From Pseudomonas extremorientalis (GTDB lineage: Bacteria; Pseudomonadota; Gammaproteobacteria; Pseudomonadales; Pseudomonadaceae), in the NCBI RefSeq assembly GCF_001870465.1, contig NZ_MDGK01000060.1:1-64000 (forward strand): a DNA stretch of 64,000 nt. Direction: 5' to 3'. How positions within the stretch are numbered: position 1 is the stretch's first letter; every line of letters begins with the position of its first letter. A model generated the notes under the pieces. The model was given only the letters and a program-made list of their open reading frames with translations. It did not search any database and was not told the origin of the DNA. The position numbers and the translations under genes were made by a program. Shown piece after piece: positions 18,404 to 26,548 of the stretch.

Positions 18404-19330
18404 ATGCAAACCACCAACACCGTCTTGATGATTCGCCCGGCGCGCTTTGCCTTCAACCCGGACACCGCGATCAACAACCGTTTCCAACGCCCGCCCCTCG
18501 ACCCGCTCCACGCACAGCAGAAAGCGCTGGAGGAGTTCGACGGCTATGTCACCACCTTGCGCAATCACGGCGTGGAGGTTCTGGTGGTGCAGGACACCCC
18601 GGCGCCGCACACCCCCGACTCGATCTTCCCCAACAACTGGTGGAGCAGCCACGCCGACGGCAGCCTGGTGCTGTACCCGATGGAAGGTCAGAACCGACGA
18701 CTGGAACGCGACAAAGGCGTGCTGAAAGTGCTGGAGCAACGTTTTGCGATCAACAGCACCATCGACCTCAGCCACCTCGAACAACAGAACATCTTCCTCG
18801 AAGGCACCGGCAGCATGGTGCTCGACCGCCAGCACCGCATCAGCTACGCCTGCCACTCCGGGCGCACTCACCACGACGCCCTGCGCCAGTTCGCCGAACG
18901 CCTCGACTACCAGCTCTGCGTGTTCCATGCGGTCGACCGCCACCACGCGCCGATCTACCACAGCAACGTGATGATGAGCGTCGGCCGCGACCTCTCGGTG
19001 GTGTGCCTGCAAGCCCTGCCGATTGCCGATGAGCGCCAGGCCCTGGAGCGCTCCCTGCGCGACACTGGCAAGGACATCGTCGCCCTCGACTTCGACCAGT
19101 TGGAAGCCTTCGCCGGCAACATGCTCGAAGTCCACGACCGCGACGGCCAGCCGCTGCTGGTGATGTCGGCCAGCGCCTGGGGCGCCCTGCAACCGACCCA
19201 GCGCCAACACATAGAACGCCACACCCGGCCGGTGGTGGTGAACATCGATAACATCGAACGCATCGGCGGCGGCAGTGCCCGCTGCATGCTGGCGGAAGTG
19301 CACCTGCCTGCCCGTCCCTCATTTCAATAA
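18404..19330 (+). CDS. ctlX: Citrulline hydrolase-type enzyme CtlX (arginine-deiminase superfamily)
   Basis: 308-residue guanidino-group-modifying enzyme. It shows SIFPNNWWSSH, EGTGSMVLDR, the catalytic-His region THHDAL/HSNVMMS and a C-terminal nucleophile Cys in GGGSARCMLAE (about C294). CtlX-type proteins are linked to citrulline utilisation, releasing ornithine. The next gene, 11 bp downstream, is ornithine cyclodeaminase, so the pair would convert citrulline to ornithine to proline. The substrate is inferred from family and neighbours; a dimethylarginine or agmatine-like substrate is the main alternative. Confidence 0.82.
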   Translation: MQTTNTVLMIRPARFAFNPDTAINNRFQRPPLDPLHAQQKALEEFDGYVTTLRNHGVEVLVVQDTPAPHTPDSIFPNNWWSSHADGSLVLYPMEGQNRRLERDKGVLKVLEQRFAINSTIDLSHLEQQNIFLEGTGSMVLDRQHRISYACHSGRTHHDALRQFAERLDYQLCVFHAVDRHHAPIYHSNVMMSVGRDLSVVCLQALPIADERQALERSLRDTGKDIVALDFDQLEAFAGNMLEVHDRDGQPLLVMSASAWGALQPTQRQHIERHTRPVVVNIDNIERIGGGSARCMLAEVHLPARPSFQ

Positions 19331-19341
19331 GGAGTCTTGCC

Positions 19342-20388
19342 ATGACCCGCTATATCGACGTCAACGATCTCTGCTACCTGGTCTCGCAAAAAGGCCTGCC
19401 CACCTGCATCACCGAGATGGCCGAGTACATTCGCGCCGACTACCTGCGCTGGCAGGATTTCGAGAAATGCGCGCGCCTGGCCAACCACTCGCCGGACGGC
19501 GTGATCGAGCTGATGCCGGTGTCCGACGCGTCGCTGTATGCGTTCAAGTACGTCAACGGCCACCCGAAAAACACCCTGGCCGGCATGCTCACCGTGATGG
19601 CCTTCGGTGCGCTGGGCGATGTCGATACCGGCCTGCCGGTGCTGCTGGCGGAAATGACCCTGACCACCGCGATCCGCACCGCCGCCACCTCGGCGCTGGT
19701 CGCCCGCTACCTGGCCCGCGAGAACAGCCGCAGCATGGCGCTGATCGGCAACGGCTCGCAGAGCGAGTTCCAGGCCCTGGCCTTCCACGCCATGCTCGGC
19801 ATCAATGAAATCCGCCTGTTCGATATCGACGCCAAGGCCACCGCCAAGCTGGCGGCCAACCTCAAGGCCTTCCCGGCGATCAAGGTGATCCCGGCCGGCA
19901 GCGTGGCTGAAGCGGTCAAAGGCGCTGACATCGTCACCACCGTCACTGCCGACAAAGCCTACGCCACCATCCTCACCGACGACATGATCGAGCCGGGCAT
20001 GCACCTCAATGCCGTCGGCGGTGACTGCCCAGGCAAGACCGAACTGGACCGACGTATCGTCGAGCGCGCCCGTGTGATCGTCGAGTACGAACCACAAAGC
20101 CGTATCGAAGGTGAAATCCAGCACATGCCGGAAGACTCGCCGGTGACCGAGCTGTGGCAAGTGATCAACGGCCAGCAGCCAGGCCGCGAGAATGCGCGCC
20201 AGGTCACGCTGTTCGACTCGGTGGGTTTCGCCATCGAAGACTACTCGGCCCTGCGCTACGTACTCGACGTAGCCAAGGCGCTGGAGGTGGGCAGCGAATT
20301 GGAGCTGGTGCCGGACCTGGCCGACCCGAAAGACCTGTTCGCACGCCTGGCCCAACAGCCACGCGTACAGCAGAAAAAGCGCGCCTGA
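19342..20388 (+). CDS. Ornithine cyclodeaminase
   Basis: 348-residue member of the ornithine cyclodeaminase/mu-crystallin family, length as expected. It has the NAD-binding segment SMALIGNGSQSEFQALAFHAMLG and the downstream motif NAVGGDCPGKTELDRRI. It converts L-ornithine to L-proline plus ammonium. It is cotranscribed with ctlX (AAGGAG precedes the ATG) and followed by a terminator. Confidence 0.9.
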   Translation: MTRYIDVNDLCYLVSQKGLPTCITEMAEYIRADYLRWQDFEKCARLANHSPDGVIELMPVSDASLYAFKYVNGHPKNTLAGMLTVMAFGALGDVDTGLPVLLAEMTLTTAIRTAATSALVARYLARENSRSMALIGNGSQSEFQALAFHAMLGINEIRLFDIDAKATAKLAANLKAFPAIKVIPAGSVAEAVKGADIVTTVTADKAYATILTDDMIEPGMHLNAVGGDCPGKTELDRRIVERARVIVEYEPQSRIEGEIQHMPEDSPVTELWQVINGQQPGRENARQVTLFDSVGFAIEDYSALRYVLDVAKALEVGSELELVPDLADPKDLFARLAQQPRVQQKKRA

Positions 20389-20397
20389 GACCGCTCT

Positions 20398-20433
20398 GGC
20401 CTGCTGCTTTGCGTCGATGGCAGGCCGGTTTTT
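20398..20433 (+). terminator. Rho-independent terminator after ornithine cyclodeaminase
   Basis: Stem GGCCTGC / GCAGGCC (20398-20404, 20420-20426) followed by a T-run at 20429-20433. Confidence 0.75.
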
Positions 20434-20444
20434 CAGGGATGAAA

Positions 20445-20480
20445 AGCCGATTCAGCGGGTGTCACAGCCGATTCCGCTGC
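20445..20480. promoter_or_regulatory. Two direct copies of AGCCGATTC, 21 bp apart
   Basis: AGCCGATTC occurs at 20445-20453 and 20466-20474, exactly two helical turns apart. The second belongs to CAGCCGATTCCGCTGC, nearly identical to the motif upstream of ctlX. It is probably the site of the regulator controlling this transporter; the local Lrp-type protein is one candidate. Confidence 0.45.
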
Positions 20481-20614
20481 ATTGCCGGTTTTAACAGCGC
20501 AATTCGCGCTTTATGCACGGGGTAAACGACACAAAAAACGCACCATCATGAAGCATTCTCTGCTCCCAGTTATTCACTGCCCTGACATCAATTACAAAAT
20601 ATAGGGACCTGCAC

Positions 20615-21394
20615 ATGACTCCATTGCGATCACTCTTCGCCGCGCTGCTGTTGCCACTCTGCGCAAGCGCCGCCCACGCCCAGGACTGGAAAGAAATCCG
20701 CTTCGGCGTATTCCCCGAATACCCACCCTTCGAATCCGTGGCCGCCGACGGCAGCCTGCAAGGCTTCGATATCGAGTTGGGCAACGCGATCTGCGCCAAG
20801 CTCGAAGTGAAATGCACCTGGGTCCACAACGAATTCGACGGCATGATCCCGGCCCTGCGTGCGCGCAAGTTCGACGCGATCATGTCGTCCATGGCCGTCA
20901 CCCCCGCCCGTGAAAAAATCATCGACTTCAGCGACCGGCTGTTCCTCAGCCCGACCTCGGTGATCACCCGCAAGAGCGCCAACTTCGGCGACACCCCGCA
21001 ATCCCTCAAGGGCAAGCAGGTCGGCGTACTGCAAGGTTCGTTGCAGGAGGCCTATGCCCGTGCGCACCTGGCCAGGCTTGGCGCGCAGATCAAGGCGTAC
21101 CAGTCCCAGGACCAGAACTACGCCGACCTGCAGAACGGCCGCCTCGACGCGACCCTGACCGACAAGCTCGAAGCCCAGCTCAACTTCCTGTCCAAGCCCG
21201 AAGGTGCCGACTTCAAGACCGGCCCAGCCTTCAAGGACCCGACCCTGCCCCTGGACATCGCCATGGGCCTGCGCAAGAACGACCAGGAACTGCGCACGCT
21301 GATCAACAAGGGTATCGCTGCCATGCAGGCGGATGGCACTTACGCGCAGATCCAGAAGAAGTACTTCGGCGATCAGGACATCTACCACGAGTAA
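20615..21394 (+). CDS. Periplasmic amino-acid-binding protein of ABC transporter
   Basis: 259 residues. Signal peptide 1-22 (ending AHA), then an SBP_bac_3 domain with the signature GFDIELGNAICAKL and the ligand-site Arg/Asp motif PAREKIIDFS. It resembles the lysine/arginine/ornithine-binding class. Beside CtlX and ornithine cyclodeaminase, citrulline, arginine or ornithine is the likely ligand. AGGGA precedes the ATG. A REPIN separates it from the permease genes. Confidence 0.88.
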   Translation: MTPLRSLFAALLLPLCASAAHAQDWKEIRFGVFPEYPPFESVAADGSLQGFDIELGNAICAKLEVKCTWVHNEFDGMIPALRARKFDAIMSSMAVTPAREKIIDFSDRLFLSPTSVITRKSANFGDTPQSLKGKQVGVLQGSLQEAYARAHLARLGAQIKAYQSQDQNYADLQNGRLDATLTDKLEAQLNFLSKPEGADFKTGPAFKDPTLPLDIAMGLRKNDQELRTLINKGIAAMQADGTYAQIQKKYFGDQDIYHE

Positions 21395-21423
21395 CCCCCT
21401 TGCCCTCTGTGGGCTCTGGCTTG

Positions 21424-21512
21424 TGTGGGAGGGTGCTTGCCCCCGATAGCAGTGGGTCAGCTGATACAGGTGTCACTGACACACCCTCATCGGGGGCAAG
21501 CCCCCTCCCACA
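21424..21512. repeat. REPIN between binding-protein and permease genes
   Basis: Inverted REP pair with one mismatch in the left arm (GGGTGCTTG). It lies inside the ABC operon, directly after the binding-protein gene, where it may protect the upstream mRNA and reduce permease expression. Confidence 0.9.
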
Positions 21513-21560
21513 AAAAGCCTCTCCCACAGTAAATCTGTGCGCGCCAACGAGATTCTTCCC

Positions 21561-22262
21561 ATGAATGAATTCCTCAACTTGCAGGGCTACGGCCCGATGC
21601 TCGCCCAGGGTGCGTGGATGACGCTCAAGCTGTCCTTCCTCGCCCTGGCCCTGAGCCTCGCCCTTGGTCTGATCGCCGCCGGCGCCAAGCTCTCCAGCGC
21701 CAAATGGCTGCGGGTACCGGCCACGCTCTACACCACGCTGATCCGCAGCGTGCCGGACCTGGTGCTGATCCTGCTGATTTTCTACAGCCTGCAACTGTGG
21801 CTAAACGACCTGAGCGAAATGTTCGGCTGGGGCTACTTTGAAATCGACCCGTTTACCGCAGGCGTCGTCACCCTGGGCTTCATCTACGGCGCGTATTTCA
21901 CCGAGAACTTCCGGGGCGCGATCCTCAGCGTGCCGGTCGGCCAACTGGAAGCGGCGACCGCCTATGGGCTGAGCCGCTGGCAGCGTTTTCACCTGGTGCT
22001 GTTCCCGCAGTTGATGCGTTTTGCCCTGCCGGGCCTGGGCAATAACTGGCTGGTGCTGCTCAAGTCCACGGCGCTGGTGTCGATCATCGGCCTGTCGGAC
22101 CTGGTCAAGGCCGCGCAGAACGCCGGCAAGACCACCAACGAGCCGCTGTACTTCCTGATCCTCGCCGGCCTGGTGTACCTGGTGATCACTACCCTATCCA
22201 ACCGCATCTTCAAGCGCCTCGAACGGCGCTACAACCTCGGCATCAAGGGGATGGCGCGATGA
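21561..22262 (+). CDS. Amino-acid ABC transporter permease 1 (HisQ-type)
   Basis: 233 residues, about five membrane segments, with the BPD_transp_1 inner-membrane domain and the EAA loop QLEAATAYGLSRWQRFHLVLFP that contacts the ATPase. The ATG at 21561 is preferred over an upstream in-frame GTG at 21537, which lies near the REPIN. It overlaps the next permease by 4 nt (ATGA). Confidence 0.9.
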   Translation: MNEFLNLQGYGPMLAQGAWMTLKLSFLALALSLALGLIAAGAKLSSAKWLRVPATLYTTLIRSVPDLVLILLIFYSLQLWLNDLSEMFGWGYFEIDPFTAGVVTLGFIYGAYFTENFRGAILSVPVGQLEAATAYGLSRWQRFHLVLFPQLMRFALPGLGNNWLVLLKSTALVSIIGLSDLVKAAQNAGKTTNEPLYFLILAGLVYLVITTLSNRIFKRLERRYNLGIKGMAR

Positions 22263-22972
22263 TCGAACTGTTCCAGCAATACGGCCTGGCCTACCTGTTC
22301 AGCGATGGCGCGGGGCTGTCTGGCGTGGCCATGACCCTGTGGCTATTCATCATCTCGGTGGTGTTCGGCTTCGTGCTGTCGATTCCACTGGCACTGGCAA
22401 GGGTTTCCGAGCACTTCTGGCTGCGCTGGCCGGTAGAGGTCTACACCTACCTGTTCCGCGGGACGCCGCTGTATATCCAACTGCTGATTTGCTACACCGG
22501 GCTGTACAGCCTGGAAGTGGTGCAGGACAACGCCCTGCTCAACCAGTTTTTCCGCAACGCGCTGAACTGCACCCTGCTCGCCTTCGTGCTCAACACCTGC
22601 GCCTACACCGTGGAAATCTTCGCCGGGGCGATCCGCAATATTCCCCATGGCGAAATCGAAGCGGCCCGCGCCTATGGCTTGCATGGCTGGCGGCTGAACC
22701 TGTTTGTGGTGGTGCCGGCGGCTCTGCGCCGTGCATTGCCGGCCTACAGCAATGAAATGATCCTGATGCTGCACGCAACCTCCCTGGCGTTTACCGCCAC
22801 CGTCGCTGACATCCTCAAGGTGGCCCGCGACGCCAATGCAGAGACGTTCCTGACGTTCCAGGCCTTCGGCATCGCCGCCCTGCTCTACATGCTGCTGTCC
22901 TTTGCACTGGTGGGCCTGTTCCGACTGGCCGAACGTCGCTGGATGCGTTTTCTTGTTCCTACCCGAGGCTAA
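22259..22972 (+). CDS. Amino-acid ABC transporter permease 2 (HisM-type)
   Basis: 237 residues; the second inner-membrane subunit, with the EAA loop EIEAARAYGLHGWRLNLFVVVP. It forms the heterodimeric channel with the preceding permease and overlaps it by four bases. Confidence 0.9.
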   Translation: MIELFQQYGLAYLFSDGAGLSGVAMTLWLFIISVVFGFVLSIPLALARVSEHFWLRWPVEVYTYLFRGTPLYIQLLICYTGLYSLEVVQDNALLNQFFRNALNCTLLAFVLNTCAYTVEIFAGAIRNIPHGEIEAARAYGLHGWRLNLFVVVPAALRRALPAYSNEMILMLHATSLAFTATVADILKVARDANAETFLTFQAFGIAALLYMLLSFALVGLFRLAERRWMRFLVPTRG

Positions 22973-22975
22973 CCC

Positions 22976-23806
22976 ATGAATCAGTCCGCGCAGGCCCTGG
23001 CCACTTATCCCGTTGACGAACCCGTTGCCACACCCGCCACCGCCGCTATCAAGCTGCAAGTCGAAGGCATCCACAAACGCTACGGCGAACACGAAGTGCT
23101 CAAGGGCGTATCGCTGAATGCGCGCAATGGCGATGTGATCAGCCTGATCGGCGCCAGCGGCTCCGGCAAAAGCACGATGCTGCGCTGCATCAACTTCCTC
23201 GAACAGCCGGACGCCGGGGTGATCACTCTGGACGGCATCAGCATCGAAATGCAGCAAGGCCGCGCCGGCACCCGCGCGCCGCACCAGGCCCAACTGCAGA
23301 ACCTTCGTACACGCCTGGCCATGGTGTTCCAGCACTTCAACCTGTGGAGCCACATGACCGTGCTGGAAAATATCACCATGGCCCCGCGCCGGGTGCTGGG
23401 CGTGAGCGCCGCCGAGGCGGAAAAACGCGCACGCCTGTACCTGAACAAGGTCGGCCTGCCGGGCCGCGTGGCGGATCAGTACCCGGCGTTCCTGTCCGGC
23501 GGCCAGCAGCAGCGCGTGGCGATTGCCCGGGCCTTGGCGATGGAACCGGAGATCATCCTGTTCGATGAGCCGACTTCCGCGCTCGACCCAGAACTTGTAG
23601 GAGAAGTCCTCAAAGTCATACAGACGTTGGCCGAGGAAGGTCGTACCATGCTGATGGTCACCCACGAAATGGGCTTTGCCCGCCAGGTGTCCAGCCAAGT
23701 GCTGTTCTTGCACCAGGGCAAGGTTGAGGAACAAGGCGACGCCAGGATCCTCGACCACCCCCGCAGTGAGCGCCTGCAGCAATTTCTTTCCAACCGTTTG
23801 AAGTGA
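22976..23806 (+). CDS. Amino-acid ABC transporter ATP-binding protein (HisP-type)
   Basis: 276 residues. Walker A GASGSGKST, signature LSGGQQQRVAIARAL, Walker B ILFDEPTSALDP and the H-loop THEMGFA. The first ~22 residues are an extra Ala/Pro-rich N-terminus not needed for the fold. It completes the importer begun at 20615. Confidence 0.92.
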   Translation: MNQSAQALATYPVDEPVATPATAAIKLQVEGIHKRYGEHEVLKGVSLNARNGDVISLIGASGSGKSTMLRCINFLEQPDAGVITLDGISIEMQQGRAGTRAPHQAQLQNLRTRLAMVFQHFNLWSHMTVLENITMAPRRVLGVSAAEAEKRARLYLNKVGLPGRVADQYPAFLSGGQQQRVAIARALAMEPEIILFDEPTSALDPELVGEVLKVIQTLAEEGRTMLMVTHEMGFARQVSSQVLFLHQGKVEEQGDARILDHPRSERLQQFLSNRLK

Positions 23807-23811
23807 AACCC

Positions 23812-24309
23812 ATGGATACCAAGGCCAACGGACCCCATTCCTCCCCTGCGCTGGACCGCATCGATGAAGCCATTATCGAAGTGCTGCGCCATCAGGGGCG
23901 CATCACCTACGAAAAGCTCTCGTCGCTGGTACACCTCACGCCCCGGCCCTGCCTGGAACGGGTGCGCAAGCTGGAGCGGCGCGGGGTGATCCGTGGGTAT
24001 GGGGCGATCATCGATGTGCAGATGGTCTCGCCAGGCTTGTCATTGCTGGTGCTGGTGGCCTTGTCCAACCAAAGCGGGCGCTCGGCGCAAAAGGCCTTCG
24101 AAGCCTGTGTGAAGGCCTGCCCGCAGGTGTTCGAATGCCAGCTGATCAGCGGGCCGTTCGACTACAGCCTGCGCATGCGTTGCCGGGACATGGAGCATTA
24201 CCGGGTGTTGACAGAGACCTGGCTGAACAATGATGAGTTGCACATCGATAAGTTGGTGGCGCATCCGGAATTGGCAGTGGTCAAGAACACCGCCACCGAG
24301 TTGGCCTGA
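23812..24309 (+). CDS. Lrp/AsnC-family transcriptional regulator
   Basis: 165 residues. HTH at about 13-70 (LDRIDEAIIEVLRHQGRITYEKLSSLVHLTPRP shape) and a RAM ligand domain. It lies 5 bp after the transporter ATPase, so it is probably cotranscribed and regulates the citrulline/ornithine genes. The ATG at 23812 is chosen over the in-frame GTG at 23803, which overlaps the previous gene. Confidence 0.85.
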   Translation: MDTKANGPHSSPALDRIDEAIIEVLRHQGRITYEKLSSLVHLTPRPCLERVRKLERRGVIRGYGAIIDVQMVSPGLSLLVLVALSNQSGRSAQKAFEACVKACPQVFECQLISGPFDYSLRMRCRDMEHYRVLTETWLNNDELHIDKLVAHPELAVVKNTATELA

Positions 24310-24339
24310 ACTTATCTCTCCAAAACACTGCCGATCGAA

Positions 24340-24428
24340 TGTGGGAGGGGGCTTGCCCCCGATAGCAGTGTGTCAGTCTATGCATCTGTGACTGACACTC
24401 CCTCATCGGGGGCAAGCCCCCTCCCACA
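24340..24428. repeat. REPIN
   Basis: Complete inverted REP pair. The spacer contains a further inverted repeat, TGTCAGTC...GACTGACA. It lies between the convergent Lrp-type gene and the TIGR03915-type gene. Confidence 0.92.
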
Positions 24429-24431
24429 TAT

Positions 24432-25265
24432 TCAACCCTGCCCGCTTAAGATTCTCTTGCCAGGCTTGGTGCCAATCAGCCTGGCCTGCCCATCCTTCTG
24501 CTTCCCCGTCCTTGCCTCGCTGATCAACCCAGGTATCAACTTGCCCTCCGGCAGGTTCTTCCAGAACCGGCTGGGCAAATGCCCTTCCATCACCTTGGGG
24601 TTCAACCGTGCCGGGTTGAAGATGTGGCTGTAATAGGTCAGCCACATCGCGCTATGGGGGTCCTCGAGATTCTGCGCCAACTGCCGCCACGCCTCGGGGC
24701 ACTCACGCTGGTGGATCAACTGCTCGCCATCGTAGTAAACCCCATCCAACGGTGTGGCGATCATCCAGCGATGACGGCCCATGCGCCCGATAAAATGTTG
24801 GCTGGCGGATTTCAGGATGTCATGGGCCGGTTCATGCCAGGCCACGTATTCCGGCAGTTCCGGCCCCGCTCCCGCCGGCAGCGCGATAAACCGCACAAAT
24901 GCATGCAGGTGATGCGCCTCGCGGCTGACCTGCTTGATCCGCCGCTGCAACTCGCTGCCCAGCTTGTCCCCGGCCAGCATCGCGGTGCGGTCGCCATGGC
25001 TGACGCGCCACAGCACCTCATACAGCAGGCTCCAGCGTTGGTCGCCGTGGTAGCAGGCAGCCGATTCCAGCAGTTCCAGCAGGGCCTTGGGCACTCGCGT
25101 CTGGAAAGGCCCGGGCGCCTCGGGAATCGACTGGTCAGTGGCAAACAGGTCCGCCACCTCCGCCTCGCCCCAGCTCACCTGACTGGGATCGACCTGATGG
25201 CTGAGCAGCCAGCGTGCCTGGTCGCGCCAGGTGGCGAACAGGTTGTCGCATTCCAGGCTGATCAC
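24432..25265 (-). CDS. TIGR03915/DUF4130-type DNA-metabolism protein
   Basis: 277 residues, no signal or membrane segment. Recognised as the TIGR03915/DUF4130 family, which genome context links to a radical-SAM protein (TIGR03916) and UdgX-type uracil-DNA glycosylases. Notable segments are ALLELLESAACYHGDQRW, HHLHAFVRF and a C-terminal LPEGKLIPGLISEAR. In many genomes DUF4130 is fused to a UdgX domain; here it stands alone. The GTG start at 25265 overlaps the upstream stop in GTGA, indicating translational coupling. The biochemical role is unknown; DNA repair is inferred from context and the upstream LexA box. Confidence 0.75.
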   Translation of the reverse strand: MISLECDNLFATWRDQARWLLSHQVDPSQVSWGEAEVADLFATDQSIPEAPGPFQTRVPKALLELLESAACYHGDQRWSLLYEVLWRVSHGDRTAMLAGDKLGSELQRRIKQVSREAHHLHAFVRFIALPAGAGPELPEYVAWHEPAHDILKSASQHFIGRMGRHRWMIATPLDGVYYDGEQLIHQRECPEAWRQLAQNLEDPHSAMWLTYYSHIFNPARLNPKVMEGHLPSRFWKNLPEGKLIPGLISEARTGKQKDGQARLIGTKPGKRILSGQG

Positions 25266-26482
25266 CCCCACAACCCCATCTGCTCAGGTTGCGGGCGGTC
25301 GCGCAGTTGCTCGCGCAGCAGCACGCTGGTGCTGTCGGCCTGTTGCGGATGGTAGTCGCTGGTGATGAAAAACGGCTTGGCCTTGGCCAGCACGCAGCGC
25401 ATGCGCGCCAGGTCTTCGAAGCGGATCTTGCGTTCGCGACGCAGGTCCACCAGGCGCTGGGTGGTGCGCAGGCCAATGCCTGGAATGCGTGCGATCAAGG
25501 TCGGTTCGGCGCGATTCAGGTCCAGAGGGAACACATCGCGGTTGTCCAGGGCCCAGGCCAGCTTGGGGTCGATGTCCAGGGCCAGGTGGCCGGGGCCTTT
25601 GAACAGCTCATTGGCGTTGAACCCATAGCTGCGCAACAGGAAATCGGCCTGGTACAAGCGGTGCTCGCGCATCAGCGGCGGCGCGGCCAGGGGCACGCTT
25701 TTCGGGCTGTTGGGGATGGGGCTGAACGCCGAGTAATACACGCGACGCAGCTTGAAGTTGCCGTACAACGCCTCGGCACCGTGGAGGATGGTGCTGTCAT
25801 CGGTGTCGTCGGCGCCGACGATCAGTTGCGTGCTCTGCCCGGCCGGGGCAAAACGCGGTGCACGCGGTTCGTTACGGACCGTCTGCTCGCCAGTGTAGAT
25901 GGTCTGCATGGCCTGCTTGATCGAGCCGATCTTTTTTTCCGGCGCCAGGGTCTGCAGGCTGGCCTCGGTGGGCAGTTCGATGTTCACGCTCAGCCGGTCG
26001 GCATAGCGCCCGGCCTCGGCGATCAGCGCCGGGTCCGCGTCGGGAATGGTCTTGAGGTGGATATAGCCGCGAAAGTCGTGCTCTTCGCGCAGCAGCTTGG
26101 CCACGCGCACCAACTGCTCCATGGTGTAGTCGGACGAACGGATGATGCCGGAGCTGAGAAACAGCCCGCTGACGCAATTGCGCCGATAGAAATCCAGGGT
26201 CAGGGTCACCACCTCCTCCGGGCTGAACCGTGCGCGGGGCACGTCGCTGGAGCGGCGGTTGACGCAGTACTGGCAGTCGTAGAGACAGAAGTTGGTGAGC
26301 AGCACCTTGAGCAACGACACGCAACGCCCGTCCGGCGTATAGCTGTGGCAGATGCCCATGCCATCGGTGGAACCCAGCCCCGTTTTGCCCTCGGAACTGC
26401 GCTTGGGCGCGCCACTGCTGGCGCAGGACGCGTCGTACTTGGCGGCGTCGGCGAGAATGCTGAGTTTTTCGATCAACTGCAT
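25262..26482 (-). CDS. Putative DNA modification/repair radical-SAM protein (TIGR03916-type)
   Basis: 406-residue radical-SAM enzyme. The 4Fe-4S motif CLYDCQYC (C66, C70, C73) is followed by a partial TIM-barrel core. The C-terminus (about 330-375) holds a helix-hairpin-helix DNA-binding element (LIARIPGIGLRTTQRLVDLR), which is unusual for radical-SAM proteins and points to nucleic acid. The N-terminus carries extra Cys residues (C20, C45, C54). A near-consensus LexA box lies 12 bp upstream of the ATG. The reaction is unknown; repair or modification of damaged bases is the family hypothesis. Confidence 0.82.
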   Translation of the reverse strand: MQLIEKLSILADAAKYDASCASSGAPKRSSEGKTGLGSTDGMGICHSYTPDGRCVSLLKVLLTNFCLYDCQYCVNRRSSDVPRARFSPEEVVTLTLDFYRRNCVSGLFLSSGIIRSSDYTMEQLVRVAKLLREEHDFRGYIHLKTIPDADPALIAEAGRYADRLSVNIELPTEASLQTLAPEKKIGSIKQAMQTIYTGEQTVRNEPRAPRFAPAGQSTQLIVGADDTDDSTILHGAEALYGNFKLRRVYYSAFSPIPNSPKSVPLAAPPLMREHRLYQADFLLRSYGFNANELFKGPGHLALDIDPKLAWALDNRDVFPLDLNRAEPTLIARIPGIGLRTTQRLVDLRRERKIRFEDLARMRCVLAKAKPFFITSDYHPQQADSTSVLLREQLRDRPQPEQMGLWG

Positions 26483-26493
26483 GGAGGGCTACC

Positions 26494-26517
26494 GATACTG
26501 GTTTTTTGTACAGTATC
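26494..26517 (-). promoter_or_regulatory. LexA (SOS) box
   Basis: GATACTG-(10 bp)-CAGTATC with perfect 7-bp arms. It contains TACTG-N10-CAGTA, the CTG-N10-CAG gammaproteobacterial SOS-box consensus, with an AT-rich centre as expected. It sits only 12 bp from the ATG of the radical-SAM gene, so the transcript would have a very short leader or none; no Shine-Dalgarno is visible. Confidence 0.85.
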
Positions 26518-26548
26518 AGGCAGCCCTCCCGGTCACAAGCGCAGTTGG

